64,000 nucleotides of DNA, taken from the NCBI GenBank assembly GCA_963772225.1, contig CAVYWD010000011.1:496001-560000 (forward strand). The letters are read 5' to 3'. A program made the translations under genes and the position numbers. Under the pieces are notes generated by a model. It saw only the letters and a program-made list of their open reading frames with translations. It searched no databases and was not told where the DNA came from. Below, piece after piece: positions 52,238 to 64,000 of this stretch (positions are counted from its first letter, which is position 1; each line of letters opens with the position of its first letter). Source of the DNA: CAVYWD01 sp963772225. Lineage in GTDB: Bacteria; Myxococcota; Myxococcia; Myxococcales; UBA5297.

Positions 52238-52348
52238 CATTTGCTCGATGCGCTTCTCCTCTTTCTCCTGCCTGCGGATGTACTCGCGCACAATCGCTTC
52301 GTCCAAGCCCACCGTGCTCACGCAGTTTCCCGTGGCCCAGAAATGGCC
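52238..52348 (-). pseudogene. IS200-type transposase C-terminal remnant, unit 4
   Basis: Same C-terminal fragment as in units 2 and 3; beyond it the array ends at 52375 in a short-repeat tract instead of a full hypF tail. Confidence 0.75.
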
Positions 52349-52375
52349 CGGTGAAGTTCCGCTGCCGACCCCCGG

Positions 52376-52436
52376 AACTCGCGGTGGCGCGGTGGCGCGG
52401 TGGCGCGGTGGCGCGGTGGCGGTGAGGCGGGCGCGC
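52376..52436 (+). repeat. collapsed hypF tail with 8-bp microsatellite at the array end
   Basis: After the usual GGAAC junction only CTCGCGGTGGCGCGG of the hypF tail remains. GGTGGCGC is then repeated about four and a half times (52383-52420), followed by GGTGAGGCGGGCG, which is the end of hypF and its flank. It is the scar of a fifth unit. Confidence 0.8.
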
Positions 52437-52496
52437 GCGGCGTCGGCGCGCTGATTGTCGAATCCGCGCTCCGCGCCGAGCCCGACGCCGCCGGAT

Positions 52497-53054
52497 CTAC
52501 CTCAGCGGCTCGAGCTCCGCGAGAATTCGCTCGAGCTTCGGGCAGCTGGTGGCGAATGCCTCTGCGAGAATCGCCGGCACGCGAGCTTCTCGCATGGCGT
52601 GGCGAACGGCTGTCGGCGACAAAGATTCGTGGGCGATGAGGTGCCGAATGTCATCGAGGTCCTGTTCGTCGGCGCGGGCGAGCTTGCCGACAGTCAAATC
52701 CATGGGACCAACAACGAAGACCTCGAGCCATCTCCATTTCCCAGCGTTCGGAATCCCGCGACAATTCTCGCGCCAATGAGGCGTGAGGACCTGCTGCTCC
52801 GGACCAAAGATGTGCGAAAGATAGAGCCCCGCCGGCTCGAGCTCAGAATTGGCTGCCTCGAGAGCGTCGCCGAAGTCGGAGCGCTCGACCAGCGCCTCGA
52901 GCTCGGACTGCTCCAGAAGCACGTCGGCACCTTCCGTGGCGCGCTCGCAACCGTAGCCGAGGATTAGCGCCGCTCCTCCCATGAGACGCACGGCCGCCGG
53001 CCCGCGCAGGTGGCGATCGAGCGCGGCGAGGATCACTTCCGCGGGGTTGTCCAC
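52497..53054 (-). CDS. nucleotidyltransferase-like protein (DUF6036-type), altered active site
   Basis: A 185-aa protein starting at GTG 53054 (MDNPAEVILAALDRHLRGPA). The fold signature MGGAALILGYGCERATEGADV matches small nucleotidyltransferases, where the usual pattern is GG-x-A...R-x-T-x-D-x-D. Here the first Asp is Gly (ATEGAD), so catalysis may be weak or lost. The rest (DLTVGKLARADEQDLDDIRHL) is typical. It overlaps the upstream frame by 22 bases. Such genes often form pairs resembling toxin-antitoxin modules. Confidence 0.7.
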   Translation of the reverse strand: MDNPAEVILAALDRHLRGPAAVRLMGGAALILGYGCERATEGADVLLEQSELEALVERSDFGDALEAANSELEPAGLYLSHIFGPEQQVLTPHWRENCRGIPNAGKWRWLEVFVVGPMDLTVGKLARADEQDLDDIRHLIAHESLSPTAVRHAMREARVPAILAEAFATSCPKLERILAELEPLR

Positions 53055-53551
53055 GGCTCCCTCCGGAACGGGCGACGCACGAGGCGCTGCGGGTCGTAGT
53101 CGAATTCGAGCCCGCGGTATCCCCGCGGTGGGCCTCGAAGGCACCGGCGCACCTCCTCGACGGGCGCGGTGCGCTCCGAGTCCGGGACCCTTTCGAGGAG
53201 CCACCACAGGACGGGCGCCGCCAGCTCCCTGCGCGCGAGCCACGCCAGGCGCTTGGAATCGAGCTGGCCGGACTGAAGGATACGAAGAACCAGCTTGAAG
53301 ATGCGACCCTCGGCCGGCGCCTGGGGAGCGCAGAGCCCGACGACAATCTCCTCCAGAGTCAGTGGGCCGTCCAGCGCCCCGACAGACGGGCCGCGGTTGT
53401 AGGCTCCCAGGTACCCCCGCAGATTCGCCTGCTCGACGAGCCAATCCTGGACGGGTCGCGGACTCGCTCGCCGCGTGAGCGCCAGCCTCCAGAACGAGAA
53501 GGGCGCCGGGCGCCGGAGAGAGTCGGCGAGGGTCGAGTGGAGTTAAGACAT
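53033..53551 (-). pseudogene. partner ORF of the nucleotidyltransferase, start interrupted by a stop codon
   Basis: About 165 codons read without break to the TGA at 53033 (FSFWRLALTRRASPRPVQDW, LEEIVVGLCAPQAPAEGRIF, LDSKRLAWLARRELAAPVLW). The only ATG, at 53551, is followed by TCT then TAA, and no ATG, GTG or TTG lies in frame near the N-terminus after that stop. Either a point mutation (one base in TAA) killed the start or a non-standard start is used. The protein family is not recognised. Confidence 0.5.
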
Positions 53552-53774
53552 CGATGGCAATCTAGCTGCGAAGCGCTGCGACTGTGAAGGTCACCTCGGT
53601 TCCTGCGCGCCGAGCGCGCCGCCGCAGCATCGGCGATCGAACACCGGGGCCTATCCGGTTTGGGCGCTCAGCTCCGGCGCCGGCTCACCTTCGCCCGCCT
53701 TTGGGCGCCTCCCCGAGTCGCCGGCAAGATCGGCGTTCGTGCGTCGCCTCCTAGGCCTGTAGCATCTCGAGGCC
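53552..53774. other. intergenic region between diverging genes
   Basis: 223 bases with no supported gene. TAGCAT at about 53759 could be a -10 element for the HEAT-repeat gene, but no -35 is clear. Confidence 0.4.
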
Positions 53775-54764
53775 ATGCCCAAGAAACCCACCCGCGGCCG
53801 CCTGGAGGCACAGCTCGACGCCCTCGCGCCGGCCCTCCGGGATCCCTCGACCCCGGAGTCGCAGGAGCTCCTGCGCGCCGCGCTGCGGGCCTCGCAATCG
53901 TTCGCCGCCGCCAAAGCGGCGACCGTCATCCGCGACCGGCTGCTCCCGGGGTTCGAGGCCGACCTCAAGCTCGCCTTCGAACGCTTTCTCACGAACCCCG
54001 TCAAGGCGGACCCGAGCTGCAAGGCCAAGCTCGCGGCGCTGGAGGCGCTGGACTTTCTCGAGGACCTCGACGCGGCGCCATTCGTGGCCGCGGCGCGCCA
54101 CTTCCAGCGCGAGCCCTCCTGGGGTTCGCCGGTCGACACCGCGGCGTCGCTGCGCGCTCGGGCGGCGCTGGGCCTCGCCCGGCAAGGTCACGTCGACTTC
54201 CCGCTGCTCATGGCGGAGCTCCTCGCCGACCCCGAGGCGCCGGTGCGCCAGGCCGCCGCCGATGCGGTCGCGCACCGCGGCGAGCCCGCGGGCGCCGGGC
54301 TGCTCCTCCTCAAGTTGCGCGAAGGCGACGCCGAGCCGCAGGTCGCGCTCGCCTGCTTGGGCGGCCTCCTCGCGCTCGCGCCGGAGTGGGGCCTGACCGC
54401 CGCTGCCGCCCTGCTGAAAGAGGGCGACGAGGCGCTTCAAGAGGTGGCCGCGCTCGCGCTGGGGCAGTCGCGCCGAGAGGACGCGCTCGCCTGCCTCGCC
54501 GAGGCGCTCGAGGGCGAGGTGCTCGGGCGGAAACGCGCGCCGCTCTTGCGCGCGATGGGCCTGCACCGCAGCGACCGCGCCCTGGCGGCCCTGCTGCGCA
54601 TCATCGCCGAGGGCGAGCGCGCCGACGCCGAGGCCGCCGTGGAGTCCCTCGCCCACCGCAGCTTCGAGCCGGGCCTCGAGGAGCGCGTCCGCGCCGCCGC
54701 GGCCCAAAACCCGAACGCCGACCTCTCCGCGGCGCTCCGCTCGGCGTTCAAGGGTCAGGCCTGA
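53775..54764 (+). CDS. HEAT-repeat protein
   Basis: A 329-aa all-helical protein of Ala/Leu-rich HEAT/PBS-lyase-like repeats: LLMAELLADPEAPVRQAAAD, GAGLLLLKLREGDAEPQVAL, LALGQSRREDALACLAEALE, LAALLRIIAEGERADAEAAV. A first part (1-120) with FERFLTNPVKADPSCKAKLA is similar to HEAT proteins common in Myxococcota. These act as scaffolds; partner unknown. The ATG at 53775 has no strong ribosome site. Confidence 0.8.
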   Translation: MPKKPTRGRLEAQLDALAPALRDPSTPESQELLRAALRASQSFAAAKAATVIRDRLLPGFEADLKLAFERFLTNPVKADPSCKAKLAALEALDFLEDLDAAPFVAAARHFQREPSWGSPVDTAASLRARAALGLARQGHVDFPLLMAELLADPEAPVRQAAADAVAHRGEPAGAGLLLLKLREGDAEPQVALACLGGLLALAPEWGLTAAAALLKEGDEALQEVAALALGQSRREDALACLAEALEGEVLGRKRAPLLRAMGLHRSDRALAALLRIIAEGERADAEAAVESLAHRSFEPGLEERVRAAAAQNPNADLSAALRSAFKGQA

Positions 54765-54810
54765 GCGATCGGCGCCGGCGCCAAGGCGGCAATGCCTTAC
54801 GACCGGCTCC

Positions 54811-56538
54811 TCAGAACTGCACGTTGAAGTCGACCCCGACGTGGAAGGAATCGACGGCGTGGAACGAGCCGTCCGAGTCGACCTGCCACTGGCGCGAAGC
54901 CTGGGCGACGAGGGCCATGAACGGGTAGAGCGCGTAGCGCGCCTCGAAGATGCCCATGGCGCCCACCGGGTCGAACACCTGGGCGAAGCGGTCGAAGTTC
55001 CTCTTGATGTAGTAGGCCCCCACCTTGAGCCCGGCGACGGTGGGCAGCACCACCTGAAGCTGAAGGCTCGAGTTGTTGGGGCCCTGGTAATCCTCGTAGG
55101 AGCCCATGACGCTGAGCGCGCTCCCGAAGCCGACGACGAGCTCGCCGTAGTAGCCGCTCCTGGCCTGCCCGCTGCCGCCCTCGTCCAGGGACTGCAGCTT
55201 CGTCTTCCCGTTCAGGTAGGAAAATCGCTGAATCTCGTAAAGGGCGTCGAAGTAGGCGGGGAGGTAGCGCGCCCCCATGCGCCGGAACTCGAAGCGCACC
55301 TGCGCGCTGATGACGGAGGGGTGGATGCCGAACAGGGCGCCGGCGTGCCAGCCGGCGCCCTCGCCGCCGATGAAGTTCAGGTCGGTGTAGGGGGTCAGGT
55401 CCAGGAGCGCGTTGGAGAGGGCGTCGAACTCGGCGTCAAGGCCGTAGACGCCCAAGGGCTTGGTGCGGGTGTGGATCTGATTGACGGAGTCCACGGTCGC
55501 GCCCTCCATCGTCTGCGGCGCGGCGCCGTCGACGAAGGCGCTGGCGCCGACCGCCAGCCGGCAGAGCGCCGAGCAGCAATCGACGAAGTGCCACGGCCGG
55601 GCGTAGGCGCGCACGCCCGCGAGCCTGGGCGACGCGAGGTTGTTGAGCAGGGTCTCGACGCCGCCGAAGGCGAGGTTCACGTTGACGCGGGCGCCGGACT
55701 CGAAATGGTCGATGTCGGTCGAATTGTAATAGGAGCTGACGATGGTCCCATGGCCCAGCGTCGTCCCGGTCAGCTCGCCGAGCCGCGCGTAGACCGTGTC
55801 CTTCGGCTTGTTGAGCTCGACGAAGCGCAGGATGCGCAGGTAGTCGGCGGGCTCGTCCCAATCCTCCTTGCGCAGCTGGAAGTAAGCCTTGTTCTGGGCG
55901 AGGTCGTAGACCCTGAATCGCAGCGGGGCCTGCACGCCCAGTGAAACGGGCCCCAAGGTGAAGCTCGTGGCGAGGGACACCGTGGCATAGACGTCCTTGG
56001 CGAGCGACCCGAACCCGGCGCCTCCGCTGAAGCCGGGGCCGGTCGGCCGGGTCAGGTCGGAGGCCGAGCCCGTGAATCCGGACCGGGACCCCGAGGGCCC
56101 TTCGGCCGACCTCGACTCCGAGTCCTTGCAGGGCTCGGGCGCCTCCGCAGCTTTGGAGGCGGCCGCCGGCGTCGCCGTGGCTGCCGCGCCCGCGGTCGGA
56201 GCAATGGCGGAATCGAGCGCGGCAGGCGCTGGCGCAGGACCTTCGGGAGCAGTCGGCGGCGGAGCCGTGCGCTCCGGCGCGCTGGCTTGCTCCGGAGAAG
56301 GCGTTGGCGCTGGAAGAGGCGGAGGCAGAGGCGCGGCCGCGTCCAGTGGAGCCGGGAGAGGCGCGGGCGGTGGCGCAGGCAAAGGCGGCCGCTCGGCGGA
56401 CTCCGGCGCGGCGGCGGCCGCGGGTTGATCGCGGGCGGAGGCGGCCGAGCCGTCGTCGTACGGCTGCCAGGCGGACTGCGCAACGGCCAGCGACGCGCTC
56501 AGCGTCGCGGCCGCACCGGCGAGGAGGATGCTGCGCAT
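54811..56538 (-). CDS. outer-membrane beta-barrel protein with Ala/Pro-rich N-terminal linker
   Basis: A 575-aa protein. Signal peptide MRSILLAGAAATLSASLAVA, cleaved before QSAWQPYDD. Residues 30-150 are Ala/Pro-rich low complexity. The remaining 420 residues have many amphipathic strands (VYATVSLATSFTLGPVSLGV, GYYGELVVGFGSALSVMGSYE, AGLKVGAYYIKRNFDRFAQV) and end FHVGVDFNVQF with a terminal Phe, the outer-membrane insertion signal. The start at 56538 follows GGGAG by 8 bases; the ATG 45 bases upstream gives a charged extension. No specific family is recognised. Confidence 0.75.
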   Translation of the reverse strand: MRSILLAGAAATLSASLAVAQSAWQPYDDGSAASARDQPAAAAAPESAERPPLPAPPPAPLPAPLDAAAPLPPPLPAPTPSPEQASAPERTAPPPTAPEGPAPAPAALDSAIAPTAGAAATATPAAASKAAEAPEPCKDSESRSAEGPSGSRSGFTGSASDLTRPTGPGFSGGAGFGSLAKDVYATVSLATSFTLGPVSLGVQAPLRFRVYDLAQNKAYFQLRKEDWDEPADYLRILRFVELNKPKDTVYARLGELTGTTLGHGTIVSSYYNSTDIDHFESGARVNVNLAFGGVETLLNNLASPRLAGVRAYARPWHFVDCCSALCRLAVGASAFVDGAAPQTMEGATVDSVNQIHTRTKPLGVYGLDAEFDALSNALLDLTPYTDLNFIGGEGAGWHAGALFGIHPSVISAQVRFEFRRMGARYLPAYFDALYEIQRFSYLNGKTKLQSLDEGGSGQARSGYYGELVVGFGSALSVMGSYEDYQGPNNSSLQLQVVLPTVAGLKVGAYYIKRNFDRFAQVFDPVGAMGIFEARYALYPFMALVAQASRQWQVDSDGSFHAVDSFHVGVDFNVQF

Positions 56539-57038
56539 GTCGCGGCTCCCGGGAGGATCGGCCCTGCCGGCACTCTTCCACATCGACGCAGGGAGCTCCA
56601 GCTGGCCGGGTGGGAGGAAATTCCCTTCGCCGTCGGTCCCGCCCGGCCGAGCCCGAGAGGGCCGGCAGCCGGCTATTCAACAATCTGCCGCCGCCGCGCA
56701 AAACGGTTGCACCGAATGAGGGTCGCGAATTTGCGCAAGCTGTGGGCACGCCCTTTTCCGCCTGCAACCGCGGCCCCAAGCCCGTCGACAAAGCGCTGAT
56801 GCGCGGCGCGGCGCCCGAGAACGGCTACGCCGCCAAGAACCTCGCGATTTGCGAGCGGATCCGGCGGCTCAGCCCGAGGGCGAGTCTTCCGCAACGGGCC
56901 GCCGGCGCGCACCGGACGAGGAGCGGCGCTCCGAGAGCGCGAACAGCTTGAAACGCCCGCTGCGCCCAATGGGATGGAGCCTCATCGTGTAGCATCCCCC
57001 GCGTTCGTCGACCGACAGACAGTTGCCTAAGAGGCCCC
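56539..57038. other. 500-base intergenic region, no gene supported
   Basis: Separates two divergent genes. It is somewhat AT-richer around 56690-56760. Open frames present are Arg-rich and have no family features. TAGCAT at about 56989 may belong to the carboxylase promoter. Confidence 0.45.
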
Positions 57039-62678
<5,640 letters not shown>

Positions 62679-62762
62679 TCGCTCGCGAGCGTGGCCGCTG
62701 ACCTCCGGCCGTGCCACTGCGCCAGGGTGGCGGGCGCTGCCCGCCGCAGGCGTCCAGCTCGC

Positions 62763-63068
62763 TCACGGAGCCGGCGGCGGCCGGTGGTGAGGATGCTGGC
62801 CCTGCTTGGCCTTGCACGCCGCCACGTCCGCCTCGGAAACCGTCACGCCAGGCACGCTCTGGCCGCCGAGGATCGGCCGCAGGCAGTCGGCGAAGAGCCC
62901 CTTCTTCTCCTCGCGGGCACCCTTCTTGAAACCCGCAGCTTCACACGCGGTGACGATGGGCTTGCAGGGGTGGTCGGCCTCCTTCGCCGCCGGCGCGGTC
63001 TCGCTGGCGCGCACCATTCCGGCGGCGGACAACGAAAGGAACAGCAGGGCAGCTTGGGCGAATCGCAT
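62763..63068 (-). CDS. small exported Cys-containing protein
   Basis: A 101-aa protein with signal peptide MRFAQAALLFLSLSAAGMVRA, then HPCKPIVTACEAAGFKKGAR...LFADCLRPILGG...VTVSEADVAACKAKQ. The spacing of the four Cys and the HPCKxIxxAC...GLxxDC...GVTV pattern recurs in small proteobacterial periplasmic proteins of unknown role. The C-terminus is His/Pro-rich (GQHPHHRPPPAP). I start at the second ATG (63068); the frame is open 12 codons upstream. Confidence 0.7.
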   Translation of the reverse strand: MRFAQAALLFLSLSAAGMVRASETAPAAKEADHPCKPIVTACEAAGFKKGAREEKKGLFADCLRPILGGQSVPGVTVSEADVAACKAKQGQHPHHRPPPAP

Positions 63069-63542
63069 GGAGGGTCTCCTTAGGGGACTTTTGCGATCGA
63101 ACACGCCCGCCTCCCAAAGGTTAGGCCCCTCGATGCGCGCGGTGTTGACGGCGGCCGCGTCGTCGCCGACCTTCGCGGTGGACCCGCCAAGGCCGGTCTA
63201 TGGCCGCGTCCCCGCGCCGCCGACGCCCGGGGCGGCGCCATTCTCATGCTTCGAAGTCCTCTTTTCACAACGCGCCCAGGCCTTCACTCAAGCGACCGCG
63301 AGGCCTCGGGTCCTCGCCCATTCAAGCGACGTGCGATCGCGAATCCGCTCGAAGTCTAGAGACGGCATCGCCTCGCGCCCAGGCCCACCGAGCGCGACTT
63401 CTCTCGACCTCCCGCGGTCCGGGTGCCCTCGCCGCGGTGCCCCAAGAATTCCAGCGCTCGGTGGGAGCTCGACCGCGCCTGCCGGGAAGTGGCCGTTGCC
63501 GCGGCGGGTCCCCAGGCTGAAGCTTCTCAGGAGGGACGACGG
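63069..63542. other. 474-base intergenic region, no gene supported
   Basis: Lies between divergent genes. Open frames are Arg/Pro-rich and unsupported. AGGAGGG at 63529-63535 is the ribosome site of the flippase gene. Confidence 0.45.
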
Positions 63543-64000
63543 GTGCGCATCCACGTCTTCGTCGAACAGGCTTCGGGCACTGGCAAACCCGCTCGCTCGC
63601 CCCTGGCCGGCGCGAGGCCGCTCATCCTCGCCCGAGGGCTGGCCGCGGCCATTGCGGTGATGCTCCCGCTGGTGCTCGTCCGTCGGCTCGCGCAGCAGGA
63701 GTACGGCACCTATAAGCAGCTCTTCATGGTCGCGCAGACGTTCTACTACGTGGTCCCGCTGGGCGTGCCGCAGAGCCTCTACTTCTTCCTGCCGCGCTCC
63801 CGCGAAGGGCGCCCCTACGTCATCCAGGCGATGGTCATCCTCACCGGCGCCGGCGCCCTGGCCGCGCTCGCTCTGCTGGCGGGGGCGCCCCGCATCGGCG
63901 ACTGGCTCAACAGCCCCGAGCTCTCGAGCCACGCTCCGGCGCTCGCGCTCTATCTGTTCGGCACGGTCTGCTCCTCGCCTTTGGAGATCTCGCTCACCGC
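63543..64000 (+). CDS. polysaccharide flippase-like membrane protein, N-terminal part (cut by window edge)
   Basis: Read from the GTG at 63543, eight bases after AGGAGGG. The 152 visible residues include ILARGLAAAIAVMLPLVLVR, RLAQQEYGTYKQLFMVAQTF, VPLGVPQSLYFFLPRS and VIQAMVILTGAGALAALALL: the first helices of a MATE/MOP-type O-antigen or exopolysaccharide transporter (Wzx-like), which flips lipid-linked sugars across the inner membrane. The RRLAQQEYGTYKQLF motif after helix 1 is typical. The gene runs off the right edge. A 30-residue N-terminal extension precedes helix 1. Confidence 0.8.
   Translation, partial: MRIHVFVEQASGTGKPARSPLAGARPLILARGLAAAIAVMLPLVLVRRLAQQEYGTYKQLFMVAQTFYYVVPLGVPQSLYFFLPRSREGRPYVIQAMVILTGAGALAALALLAGAPRIGDWLNSPELSSHAPALALYLFGTVCSSPLEISLT

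Larger units (their letters stand above)
48155..52374 (+). repeat. tandem array, four units of about 1,055 bp, seeded in the hypF 3' end
   Basis: Units begin at the same GAAC in 48155 (inside hypF), 49208, 50265 and 51320, and the junction recurs at 52375; periods are 1053, 1057, 1055 and 1055. Each unit is, in order: hypF 3' end and its downstream flank, left GC-rich inverted arm, four-helix-bundle gene, right arm, remnant of an IS200-type transposase on the minus strand. Units differ by point changes, by length of the short-repeat arms and by a rearranged hypF tail in unit 3, so they are not one read duplicated by assembly. Confidence 0.93.

Noticed and set aside
48155..52374. CRISPR array
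   Set aside because: Repeat units are about 1 kb, contain genes and have no short repeat-spacer pattern.

Overview
The window is very GC-rich DNA with strong G/C third-position bias. Its mix of housekeeping and signalling genes suggests a Myxococcota/Deltaproteobacteria-like bacterium: a DUF4388-type response regulator, large multi-PAS hybrid kinases, a GreB factor and an animal/yeast-type single-chain biotin carboxylase. No rRNA is present, so the assignment is inference.

Layout. 1-4,800 (minus strand): translation/secretion block rlmB, tRNA-Thr, tRNA-Tyr, tRNA-Gly, tRNA-Thr, rpmG, tRNA-Trp, secE, nusG, rplK, rplA, rplJ (cut by the window edge); tuf is missing from its usual place. 4.8-9.9 kb: DsbD-N-like lipoprotein, RimK-like ligase, a REC-DUF4388-TPR regulator and a patatin-like lipase. 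9.9-15.5 kb (minus): rimP-nusA-ylxR-infB operon. 15.8-21.3 kb (plus): a Nit-type amidase, pspA with two envelope proteins, and lysA. 21.3-26.6 kb (minus): a 1,600-residue membrane hybrid kinase, a 29-codon mini-ORF and a receiver protein, linked by ATGA overlaps. 27.3-33 kb (plus): five-gene envelope/ABC-exporter run ending in a MarR regulator. 33-38 kb: SnoaL-like protein, SlyD-like FKBP, hybrid kinase, an AT-richer fic gene, greB. 38-41.7 kb (minus): molybdenum hydroxylase. 41.9-46 kb (plus): two envelope proteins around an NtrC-type regulator. 46-52.4 kb: hypF, whose 3' end is the start of a tandem array. 52.5-64 kb: a decaying nucleotidyltransferase pair, HEAT-repeat protein, outer-membrane protein, single-chain carboxylase, a small Cys-rich periplasmic protein and the start of a polysaccharide flippase.

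The most unusual part is 48.15-52.4 kb: four tandem units of about 1,055 bp. Each holds a copy of the hypF 3' end, a 112-residue four-helix-bundle gene (S23/Avd family) lying between long GC-rich inverted repeats, and the C-terminal remnant of an IS200-type transposase with a small hairpin beside it. A four-helix gene inside a potential RNA stem resembles the layout of 23S rRNA intervening sequences, but here it sits outside rRNA and is amplified.

Seven single-base indels break otherwise intact genes (REC-DUF4388-TPR, patatin twice, solute-binding-like protein, hybrid kinase, molybdenum hydroxylase, hypF). Five of the seven are the same event, GATC read as GATTC/GAATC, and an eighth GATC case is visible between copies of the array. 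Systematic sequencing error is the likeliest explanation, so these genes are annotated as single intact genes with the break recorded.
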